Below, piece by piece: positions 1-6,836 of a stretch of 45,669 bases of DNA (position 1 is the stretch's first letter; each line of letters opens with the position of its first letter). The notes under the pieces are model-generated. The model did no database searches. It saw nothing but the letters and a program-made list of their open reading frames with translations, and was not told the origin of the DNA. Made by a program: the position numbers and the translations under genes. Source of the DNA: an uncultured Acidimicrobiales bacterium (GTDB taxonomy: Bacteria; Actinomycetota; Acidimicrobiia; Acidimicrobiales; SZUA-35); the NCBI GenBank assembly GCA_937922805.1, contig CALAJV010000027.1:1-45669 (forward strand), written 5' to 3'.

Positions 1-1557
1 GCGACTTATCTGGCCGTCGAGAGCGACATATCGAACATCGGCAAGGTTTTCGGCCGGCGGATCGTTCGCTGGTTTCGTAGTAGTACTAGTAGTTGGCTTC
101 GTTGTTGTGGTCTGTTGCGTCGTTGTGCTCGGCGCGCTTGTCGGGGCGGTAGTAGACGTCGAACTATTGGTTGTCGGCACCGAACCGGTCAGCGTTACTG
201 ACCTCGATGCCGCTGTTCCATTTCCGTTCGCTCCGATCGGGGTGACTCGCATGGTGTAGTTGGTGCCCGAGAGTAACCCGGTCACGGTCGCCCCGGACGA
301 GGTGCCAGTAACGATCGACGTTTTGTCGACGGTTGTTCCGTTGCGGAGAGCTTCGACTCGAAAGCTCGATGGTGGCAAACCAGTTGCGTGCAGGTTCCTG
401 CTCCAGCTGATAGTGGCCGACGAATCGGTGGTGGAACTGCCGGTGATCGTGGGGGTAACGGCTCGGGGGGCGACGCTCCAGCCGATTTGCTGCATAACGC
501 CAAGAGTCGCAGCATCTAGGGTTCTGACCACCTCGGTGCTTCGAAGGGTCGGCGTCATGAGCGAACCCGGTTGACCCTGGAAGTATGCAGTCTCGTCGAA
601 GTGAGAGTAGCTACTGCCGTCTTGCCAGTTGCTTGGTGCAAACAATCGGAAGGTCTCGGCGTCGCTCACCTCGATCCTGACGTTTTGAGAAGTCAGGGCT
701 GATTCGGGGTCGGCTAGCGATGGAATAGCGGCGCCCTGATAGAACGCTTGCTGATCGAACGAGAATGGCGTTGAAGCTAGCGACACATGACCGGTGTCAT
801 CCGATTCGGCCGAGCCTAGGAAGCCAAGGCCGTGCCCAATCTCGTGGAGTGCGACCGTGAACAGATCAAGTTGCCCGGCCGCTGGGGTGCCGTTTGTGCT
901 GATGTGCCATCGCCCCGAGGTGGCCAGGTCGGAGTTAAGAACAACTTGTACTTCAGGGCGGGCTGACCCGTTGGCGTCAATTCCGAGCAACGCGTTGGTT
1001 AACGCCGCTGGGTATCGGTCTGAGGTTGGTAGCGAGCTTCCCGAAAACATGCCATCAGGGCCGGCGTAGCCGAGCAAAGATGTGCTGCCGAGCGAAGCCC
1101 AGAACACTTCGATTTCTACCGGTCCGCCCGGCGTAGTGACGAGCGCTTGATCCCACTGGCTTACTGCAGCTTGAATGACGGTTTGCACTGCAGCCGGAGA
1201 AGGCGAGCTGCTGTTGAAGACGACAGAAATGCCGCCACCTGATGATGCAGTATTCGTTCCCAACCTTGGTAAGTCGGCGGCGGCACTTTGATTTGGCTGC
1301 TCGATTTGTGAAGCAATTTCAGACTGGCTTTGCTCGACCAATTCACTGATCCGGGGATCGCTAGAATCGACAAGCCCAGTCGTTTCGACGATCGGCTCCG
1401 ACGGATGTTCGATCAACGTCCCATCAATCTGATCGGTTGATGCTGGCCCGGCTTCACCGCTCTCTGTCTCTGAACTGAGATCGAGAGTTGATGGAATAGG
1501 CGTGGTCGCCGTTACGGCGGAAACAGCTAGCAGAATAAGAAATGTTAGTAGCTTCAT
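1..1557 (-). CDS. Secreted matrixin-like metallopeptidase with fibronectin III domain (partial, runs off left edge)
   Basis: The frame is open from an ATG at 1557 to base 1, 519 codons without a stop, so the C-terminus lies outside the window. Residues 1-18 form a signal peptide (MKLLTFLILLAVSAVTA). A disordered stretch rich in S, E and Q follows to about residue 95, then a peptidase-like domain. Its zinc motif HEIGHGLGFLG lies at 238-248, with H238, E239 and H242 as expected zinc ligands and base, and a possible Met-turn SLMTP near M334. In classical metzincins the motif's 11th position is a third zinc ligand (H or D); here it is G248. Residues about 363-450 resemble a fibronectin type III domain, followed by a Thr/Ser/Pro-rich linker (about 460-500) typical of secreted actinobacterial proteins. 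The family of HExxHxLGF secreted proteins is largely uncharacterised, so substrate is unknown. Confidence 0.8.
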   Translation of the reverse strand, partial: MKLLTFLILLAVSAVTATTPIPSTLDLSSETESGEAGPASTDQIDGTLIEHPSEPIVETTGLVDSSDPRISELVEQSQSEIASQIEQPNQSAAADLPRLGTNTASSGGGISVVFNSSSPSPAAVQTVIQAAVSQWDQALVTTPGGPVEIEVFWASLGSTSLLGYAGPDGMFSGSSLPTSDRYPAALTNALLGIDANGSARPEVQVVLNSDLATSGRWHISTNGTPAAGQLDLFTVALHEIGHGLGFLGSAESDDTGHVSLASTPFSFDQQAFYQGAAIPSLADPESALTSQNVRIEVSDAETFRLFAPSNWQDGSSYSHFDETAYFQGQPGSLMTPTLRSTEVVRTLDAATLGVMQQIGWSVAPRAVTPTITGSSTTDSSATISWSRNLHATGLPPSSFRVEALRNGTTVDKTSIVTGTSSGATVTGLLSGTNYTMRVTPIGANGNGTAASRSVTLTGSVPTTNSSTSTTAPTSAPSTTTQQTTTTKPTTSTTTKPANDPPAENLADVRYVALDGQISR

Positions 1558-1617
1558 CGACAGCGCTTCTCTGGGTCCGGTGCCGCAGACGCGGTCAAAT
1601 CAAAACGTCGGCGAACT

Positions 1618-1632
1618 AACAGAATTTCTGTT
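1618..1632. promoter_or_regulatory. 15-bp palindrome upstream of the metallopeptidase gene
   Basis: AACAGAA-T-TTCTGTT is a perfect inverted repeat with 7-bp arms, lying 61-75 bp upstream of the minus-strand ATG at 1557. Its position fits an operator or promoter element for that gene. No regulator is identified. In an AT-rich intergenic stretch it could also be chance. Confidence 0.35.
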
Positions 1633-1688
1633 CAAATATGAGCCACATGGACTATCGGTTTGCCACCCGTTCGGGCTACCAAAACTAA

Positions 1689-1722
1689 AAACGCCGACCG
1701 GATCAAGATCCAGCCGACGTTT
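1689..1722 (-). terminator. Intrinsic terminator of the cytochrome c gene
   Basis: Read on the minus strand, AAACGTCGGCTGGATC pairs with GATCCGGTCGGCGTTT around a short loop and is followed by a U-rich run. It lies about 50 bases after the cytochrome c stop at 1771. Three pairs are G-U wobbles on the minus-strand RNA but C-A mismatches on the plus strand, so the structure works only for minus-strand transcripts. Confidence 0.75.
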
Positions 1723-1770
1723 CTAAGGTTAAGAACGGTTTTGGTGCGAAGTTTTTAGGAAGAGCCCAGG

Positions 1771-2634
1771 CTATTCGGCCGCTGCCGCTTCCTCGGCTCC
1801 CTCTTCAACTTCACCTGGTCCAGGGCAACGTTGCGAATCGTCGGCCGGACCTACGCCAATAGCCCCTGGCGTATATTCAGGATTGGCACAAGCTAGGAGC
1901 AGATCAATGTTGTCAACTGATGCTGCAGTATCAAGTCCGCCGGACTCGATCTCTTCTCGCATGTGTTCCATCCACTCCTGGTAGGCCTCAGAGTCGGTGT
2001 CTTCTCCCGATAGGACCGCTCGCTCGTGGAACACAACGAGTTCGAGTTGGAGCATATTCAAAGCACCAGCCTGAGCTGGCATGTGGCCACCCGAAGCGAA
2101 AGCGACTCGTCGTTCGCCATCGTCTCGAACCGCCCCGTAAGGATTATTGGCGATGGCAGCTGAGCCTCGGGCCACGTGGGCAATTTGGTCGATCGGCTCC
2201 GGGAAGGTCTGCAGTACTTCTCCTTCGGAGAGCTTCAACCCGACGCCGCCGCCACCGGCAGCGCCATGACAACTGGCGCACGAGTTGTATTCGATAGCAG
2301 CGTCGACGAACAACACGTCTTCGACTTCTGGCTGCTGCATCGTGCCAGCAAAGCTATACGCCCAAATCGGCAGGGCTGCGATTACCGGCATAACCCAAAT
2401 CGGGATGCGCTTTCGGAGCTGCGAGGCGGCCACAAACGCTGGAACTGGCTTTGCCGGTTCGGGTTCAGGGTCAAGGTTCGGCAGATTGGCGGCTGGGGCC
2501 GCTGGGGTCTGAGCGGCGGCCGCAACTGGGGTCGCGCTTGTTTCTGAGGTGTCGTCGCTTGGGACAGCCTCGCCGCTGGCCTTGGCCTTCGCGGCCTTGC
2601 TGCGCTTCAGTAGGTGTTCTGGAATCTCGGTCAA
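1771..2634 (-). CDS. Membrane-anchored monoheme cytochrome c
   Basis: The 287-residue protein has a charged, Ala/Pro-rich N-terminal tail (1-76), one membrane segment (about 77-98, starting IPIWVMPVIAALPIWAYSF) and a periplasmic class-I cytochrome c domain with heme motif CASCH at C119, C122 and H123. The Met in GGHMPAQAG is a plausible axial ligand. Start is TTG at 2634, supported by a strong Shine-Dalgarno (GGAGG, 4 bases upstream) and by MTEIPEHL, which matches the start of the cytochrome b subunit IV gene at 5178. The gene is divergent from the bc-complex operon, suggesting it shuttles electrons from that complex or forms an extra subunit of it or of a terminal oxidase. The last 20 residues are acidic. 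The N-terminal IPEHLLKRSK motif is discussed as a finding. Confidence 0.85.
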   Translation of the reverse strand: MTEIPEHLLKRSKAAKAKASGEAVPSDDTSETSATPVAAAAQTPAAPAANLPNLDPEPEPAKPVPAFVAASQLRKRIPIWVMPVIAALPIWAYSFAGTMQQPEVEDVLFVDAAIEYNSCASCHGAAGGGGVGLKLSEGEVLQTFPEPIDQIAHVARGSAAIANNPYGAVRDDGERRVAFASGGHMPAQAGALNMLQLELVVFHERAVLSGEDTDSEAYQEWMEHMREEIESGGLDTAASVDNIDLLLACANPEYTPGAIGVGPADDSQRCPGPGEVEEGAEEAAAAE

Positions 2635-3306
2635 CGGTCCTCCGGGGAGCCAATTAACGACAGCCGTGAAGTTAACGTAGTCAAACTATCTAAGTCGAGC
2701 ACTCGAAGGAGAACCCGAACGGAAGGCTAGCCAACCTTCGGCGGTTAGCGGCTCAGTTTCACGTGTTCTTTACGTGTTCTTCGAACAGAAACGGATCGGA
2801 CCCGAGCCAGAACCCAAATTCCGGACAGTGATAGCGGGCATTGATGGCCAGCATCCGTAACGCTGATTGGGTATCCAGACCTTGATGCAGGCCATATTGT
2901 TGTGCCTTGTTGATCGGCCCTGATAGTCAGCAGCGACAGCTTGAAATCAAACAATTTCTGAAGCTGAGTTGGCGTAACGTTAGGTTTCGTGCGCAACCAA
3001 AGTTAGGGTTTCAGCAGGGTTCTAACCGACTGATTTCTCGAAACGTTGGTTTGTCCCGGTTAGAAGTTCGTTTTTTGAGTTGTCGGTGTCCGAATCGGCG
3101 TTAGTCGAACCTTCGTGTGTCGGATGACCACAGCATGGATGTTCGGTTACGGTTGCGTCGTTTTGGGCCATAACGACTACATTTGTGCACGGGTTCACAA
3201 TCTCCGGATCGACAAGATCCGAGCCCAATGAACCACCAGTTACGCGCCTAGATAGTGCGCATAAGAATCGTTCGCTTGAGGATCAGCTGCAAAGGAGCCG
3301 ATAACC
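2635..3306. other. Divergent intergenic region between cytochrome c gene and bc operon
   Basis: These 672 bases hold no convincing gene: the short frames here have no recognisable protein features or good ribosome sites. They do hold a tandem ACGTGTTCTT repeat near 2760-2780, a 9-bp inverted repeat followed by six T (3020-3075), and a hairpin CGGATC-gacaa-GATCCG (3205-3221) close to the bc operon start. Promoters for both flanking transcripts must lie here, but I could not assign -35/-10 boxes with confidence. Confidence 0.5.
3020..3075 (+). terminator. Terminator-like structure in the bc-operon leader
   Basis: TTCTAACCG (3020-3028) and CGGTTAGAA (3057-3065) are perfect inverted arms. They enclose a 28-nt loop that itself can fold (AAAC-gttg-GTTT), and are followed by GTTCG and six T. 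On the plus strand this resembles an intrinsic terminator or attenuator about 230 bases before the first bc-operon gene. It could end a small RNA or control read-through. No antiterminator was identified. Confidence 0.4.
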
Positions 3307-3762
3307 ATGGTCGCACTCGTTGTATCCATAGTTCTAACAATGGTCTTGAGCTACGGCGCCTTGGCGTATATTCAGCGCCGTCCGGCGGACCAGAAGAGCA
3401 CCTGGGGCGAAGCGATCGCCGGTGCCGCCTTCGTTTCATTCGTTGCATTCATTGCATACGGAATTGTGCCTCACCAGTGGCTGACGCTGGCCGAGAACGA
3501 GTGGGCGTTTCGCGCCGACAAGATTCTTAGCGGTAAGGGAGACATCGTCAAGCCAAGAAGTCTTGGTGGCTGGTTCCCAGTCGACATCACCTACCGAACC
3601 CTCTCCGACATCATGGCAACCAACTTCTACATCGTCTTCGTTGCTTTGCAGCTACGAATGTGGAAGCAGTACCAAACTCGAGGCGAAACAGCCGAAGCGA
3701 AAGCTAAAGCTGCACTGGTTAAAACAAGTTCGTTTGGTCGACCACTCATCAAGCAGGGATAG
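3307..3762 (+). CDS. Small membrane protein heading the bc-complex operon (function unknown)
   Basis: The 151-residue protein has an N-terminal membrane segment (about 2-20), a second at about 37-58, and possibly a third amphipathic stretch near 100-118, ending in a Lys/Ala-rich cytoplasmic tail. I recognise no named family. ATG at 3307 has a good ribosome site (AAAGGAG at 3290-3296). The stop is two bases before the ferredoxin start, so the two are almost certainly cotranscribed and translationally linked. The context suggests an accessory subunit that docks the ferredoxin to the membrane or to the cytochrome bc complex encoded downstream. That role is inference only. Confidence 0.75.
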   Translation: MVALVVSIVLTMVLSYGALAYIQRRPADQKSTWGEAIAGAAFVSFVAFIAYGIVPHQWLTLAENEWAFRADKILSGKGDIVKPRSLGGWFPVDITYRTLSDIMATNFYIVFVALQLRMWKQYQTRGETAEAKAKAALVKTSSFGRPLIKQG

Positions 3763-3764
3763 TC

Positions 3765-4181
3765 ATGACCACGACTGATGCCAATCCGCCCCTCCCAGAG
3801 TTCCGAACCGACTACCTCTTGATGGAAGTCGATGCCGACTACCTCTCCCAGGCGGTTCGACCGAAACAGTTTATTCACATCGATCAGTCTGAGTGCATTG
3901 CATGTGAGGGTTGTGTTGATATCTGCCCCTGGAAGTGCATTCACATGCAAACAACTGACTGCGTTGAGGAAAGCTACGGCATAGCAAAACCGGGTGACGA
4001 TCCCTCCGACGCCTTTATCTTCACCATCGATGACGACGTATGCACCCGCTGTGCGTTGTGTGTCGATCGGTGCCCCACCGGTGTGATCATTCTCGGCAAG
4101 GTAGGGGAGCCGAACCCGACCGGTGACCAACATCAACGGATGACTTCATACGGTTATGGATACGGTATGAGACTGGCGTAG
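3765..4181 (+). CDS. 2[4Fe-4S] ferredoxin-like protein of the bc-complex operon
   Basis: This 138-residue soluble protein has two classical [4Fe-4S] motifs: C44-x2-C47-x2-C50-x3-C54-P and C93-x2-C96-x2-C99-x3-C103-P, separated by an insertion with two further Cys (C58, C66). N- and C-terminal extensions (about 40 and 30 residues) suggest it is a bound subunit rather than a free ferredoxin. The last residues are Gly/Tyr-rich (SYGYGYGMRLA). It lies between the small membrane protein and cytochrome b, so it probably exchanges electrons with the quinol:cytochrome c oxidoreductase on the cytoplasmic side. Whether it is a donor or acceptor is unknown. Confidence 0.85.
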   Translation: MTTTDANPPLPEFRTDYLLMEVDADYLSQAVRPKQFIHIDQSECIACEGCVDICPWKCIHMQTTDCVEESYGIAKPGDDPSDAFIFTIDDDVCTRCALCVDRCPTGVIILGKVGEPNPTGDQHQRMTSYGYGYGMRLA

Positions 4182-4262
4182 CGCCAGATCTCTTCCAGCA
4201 CTGCATTATCGGTTAGAAATTGAATAGCTAGATCAAACTAGACAATCAGGAATAATCGCCAA

Positions 4263-5054
4263 ATGGCAAAGTCACTACAAGACTCGCAAACACTCGCTGA
4301 AAAACTCCAAGATAAGGCGACTCAAATCCCGTCTGATCTTCAAGGGTCGCAGTTCTGGAACTCGGTGTTCCGTCCTGGTTCCGTTTTTCGAGCCGGTTAC
4401 ACCGACAGCCCCCGTAACCGCTCATACGTAATCATGAACAGTGTGCTCTACCACCTCCACCCGGTGAAGGTGAAGCGACACGCAGTAAAGCTCAGCTACA
4501 CGTTGTGCCTTGGCGGCCTAAGCTTTTTCCTCTTTATCTTGCTGACAATCACCGGCATCTTCTTGATGTTCTTCTACCGGCCGACCGCAGCTGCAGCTTG
4601 GACCGATATCGAGACCCTGCAGACGCAGATCGCCTTTGGCCTGTTAATACGCAATATGCACAGGTGGGGAGCCCACCTCATGGTTATTTCGGTGTTCTTG
4701 CATATGGCCCGAGTCTTCTATCACGGCGCCTATAAGGCCCCGCGCGAGTTCAACTGGGTGATTGGCGTCATCTTGTTGCTGCTTACGTTGTTGTTGTCGT
4801 TCACCGGTTACCTACTCCCTTGGGATCAGCTGGCGTTGTGGGCGGTAACCGTGGGTACCAACATGGCGGGCTTTGCTCCAGTGCTTGGTCCTCAGGTGAA
4901 GTTCGTCCTGCTCGGCGGCAGCGTTGTTAGTACTGAAACGTTGCTGCGGTTCTATGTATTGCACGTATTATTCTTGCCGTTTGTGATCGTTATCTTCATG
5001 GCCATCCACTTCTGGCGGGTCCGTAAAGATGGCGGCATATCCGGCCCGCTATAA
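4263..5054 (+). CDS. Cytochrome b6-type subunit of quinol:cytochrome c oxidoreductase
   Basis: The 263-residue protein covers the four N-terminal helices of cytochrome b. The heme b ligands are H133 and H147 (helix B, in MHRWGAHLM...HMAR) and H234 and H249 (helix D). The 14 residues between the helix D histidines are the b6 spacing, not the mitochondrial 13. The end RKDGGISGPL matches b6 proteins. C82 in LCLGG aligns with Cys35 of cytochrome b6, exactly 27 residues through to the YRPT/YKPT motif. In b6f and Bacillus-type complexes this residue carries the covalent heme ci. Its partner is the separate subunit IV at 5178. The 81-base upstream gap contains an AGGA ribosome site before ATG 4263. 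Confidence 0.92.
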   Translation: MAKSLQDSQTLAEKLQDKATQIPSDLQGSQFWNSVFRPGSVFRAGYTDSPRNRSYVIMNSVLYHLHPVKVKRHAVKLSYTLCLGGLSFFLFILLTITGIFLMFFYRPTAAAAWTDIETLQTQIAFGLLIRNMHRWGAHLMVISVFLHMARVFYHGAYKAPREFNWVIGVILLLLTLLLSFTGYLLPWDQLALWAVTVGTNMAGFAPVLGPQVKFVLLGGSVVSTETLLRFYVLHVLFLPFVIVIFMAIHFWRVRKDGGISGPL

Positions 5055-5177
5055 GCACCTCATTGCAGGCGCATTCAGTAACCGCTGTTAGCAAGCGGTA
5101 ATAGTTAGTTAGAAGTTCAGAAACAACAGTCCGTATTGGTAATTGGTAGCGAATCAAACCAGTCAACGAGAGAACGA

Positions 5178-5948
5178 ATGACAGAGATTCCAGAACACCT
5201 CCGAAAACGAGCCGCTGAAGCTCGCAAGAAAGCTGAAGGGTCATCGGCGGCCGAAGAAGCTGCTGCTAGCCCTGATGCCGGCTCCGCCTCGGGTGAGGCG
5301 AGTAAGATCCCGGCTCATTTGCTTCAGCGATCTAAGTCGGCCAAGGATAAGGCTTCGGGCGAGACACAAACAGCTGTCGCTGCTGCTCCAGCAGCTGGAG
5401 CTGTCGCAACCGCAACCGCTCCGGCACCGGCGGCAACGATGACGGGTCCGGCTGGTCATACTCAGCGCCTCCTGACCGTTGTTAAGTCTGGCTCGATCCA
5501 AGACATCAAAGCCCAGCCGCTAGACAAGGTTCATACCTGGCCGCATTTGATTGTGGTCGAATTCGGGGCGACCTTGGCGATAACCGCCTTCTTGACCTTC
5601 TTCTCCATCTTCGTTAACGCACCGCTGTTGCGGCTGGCTGACGCCAACGCAACGCCGAACCCATCGAAGGCGCCTTGGTACTTCCTCGGCCTTCAAGAGT
5701 TGCTGACCTTGTTCCACCCGATGGTGGCCGGCGTAACTGTTCCAACCCTGGGGCTGATCATGATCGGTATCGCCCCGTACATTGACCGCAATCCAAGCAA
5801 TCGTCCCGAAGATCGAAAGTTCGCTATTTCGATCTTCACCATCTTCTTGATGTCTTCTGCGATTCTTACCATTATCGGATCCTTCTTCCGTGGCCCTGGC
5901 TTTAACTGGGTGCTGCCGTGGGAAGCCGGGATCTTCTTCGACCTGTAG
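5178..5948 (+). CDS. Cytochrome b subunit IV-type (C-terminal half) with IPEHL-motif N-terminal extension
   Basis: This 256-residue protein has an unusual soluble extension (1 to about 105) before the three helices of cytochrome b subunit IV. The Qo-site loop reads KAPWYFLGLQELL in place of the PEWY motif, so the conserved Glu is missing. The extension carries two copies of a short motif, IPEHLRKR near residue 4 and IPAHLLQRSKSAK near residue 46, which is also the N-terminus of the cytochrome c at 1771-2634. I chose ATG 5178 over an in-frame ATG at 5136 because MTEIPEHL matches that other protein's start. The gene ends nine bases before the Rieske start. It completes the split cytochrome b and helps form the quinol oxidation site. 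Confidence 0.9.
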   Translation: MTEIPEHLRKRAAEARKKAEGSSAAEEAAASPDAGSASGEASKIPAHLLQRSKSAKDKASGETQTAVAAAPAAGAVATATAPAPAATMTGPAGHTQRLLTVVKSGSIQDIKAQPLDKVHTWPHLIVVEFGATLAITAFLTFFSIFVNAPLLRLADANATPNPSKAPWYFLGLQELLTLFHPMVAGVTVPTLGLIMIGIAPYIDRNPSNRPEDRKFAISIFTIFLMSSAILTIIGSFFRGPGFNWVLPWEAGIFFDL

Positions 5949-5957
5949 GGAGCACTC

Positions 5958-6836
5958 GTGACACCACTATTTATAGGACTAATACTCCTCGCCCTACTCG
6001 CTCTTGTCGTCGTCGGAGCTTCAACTCGCCGACGCGACACCAACAGCGCTATCGGACAATTGTCGGGAGAGACGGTTAAACGCGACCGGTCGCCGGTAAC
6101 CGTCGGTGCTGACAGCGACACAGCCGATACCGGCTCAGCGGTCACCGGAACCGCAGTTGAAGCGGCGGCAAGAGCCAACCCTGCAGGGTCGGTCGTGCCT
6201 CAGGTAGAACAACCGCCGGTTGTCTACGTCCCGCCAGACCCGGAAACGATTGGCGTTAATCGACGTCAATTTCTGAACCGGGCCATTATCGGCGCATTCG
6301 GGTTCGCCCTCCTGGCCTTCGGCGGCGCTGTACTGGCCCAACTCTGGCCCCGACCGCAAGAAGGTTTCGGCGCCAAATTGAACGTCGGCCGTGTTCCCGA
6401 TATCAAGGCCTCGATCCAAGCCGCTGGTGGTTTCTTCTATTACCCAGAAGGTCGCATGTGGCTCACTGAGTACCCGGCGACCGCCTTGGCGAAGGCTCCA
6501 GGCTCATACAGCTTTTACCCTCAGGTCGAAGAAGGTCTGCAAGCTGGAGTCGTCGCACTGTTCCAGACTTGTCCTCACCTTGGTTGTCGAGTTCCTGAGT
6601 GTCAAACCTCGCAATGGTTCGAGTGTCCATGTCACGGTTCTCAGTACAACCAAGTAGGCGAAAAGAAAGGTGGTCCAGCTCCTCGGGGCATGGATCGATT
6701 CCCTATGTCGGTTACCGCCGCTGGTGAACTTATTGTCGACACTGGTGCGGTTATCGATGGGCCACCGATTGGTGTGAATACAACAGGGCAAGAGGCAGAA
6801 GGTCCTAACTGTCTCAGCAATAGCGGCGGTCACTAA
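5958..6836 (+). CDS. Rieske [2Fe-2S] iron-sulfur subunit
   Basis: The 292-residue subunit takes electrons from quinol at the Qo site and passes them to cytochrome c. The cluster motifs are CPHLGC (C205, H207, C210) and CPCHGS (C223, C225, H226): C205/C223 and H207/H226 bind iron, and C210-C225 form the usual disulfide. There are two hydrophobic segments: residues 3-21, then a linker, then 110-130 preceded by NRRQFLNRA, a Tat-like twin-arginine sequence. Two or three N-terminal helices before the Rieske domain are typical of actinobacterial QcrA; here two are visible. Start is GTG at 5958, since no better start precedes the first membrane segment. The stop overlaps the next ATG (TAATG). Confidence 0.93.
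   Translation: MTPLFIGLILLALLALVVVGASTRRRDTNSAIGQLSGETVKRDRSPVTVGADSDTADTGSAVTGTAVEAAARANPAGSVVPQVEQPPVVYVPPDPETIGVNRRQFLNRAIIGAFGFALLAFGGAVLAQLWPRPQEGFGAKLNVGRVPDIKASIQAAGGFFYYPEGRMWLTEYPATALAKAPGSYSFYPQVEEGLQAGVVALFQTCPHLGCRVPECQTSQWFECPCHGSQYNQVGEKKGGPAPRGMDRFPMSVTAAGELIVDTGAVIDGPPIGVNTTGQEAEGPNCLSNSGGH

Noticed and set aside
2745..3228. Short open frames in the cytochrome c / bc operon intergenic region
   Set aside because: No ribosome sites, no conserved features, composition unlike neighbouring genes.
3627..4136. 169-residue minus-strand frame opposite the ferredoxin
   Set aside because: The plus strand encodes two full [4Fe-4S] motifs with good coding signals; the antisense frame has no recognisable domain.
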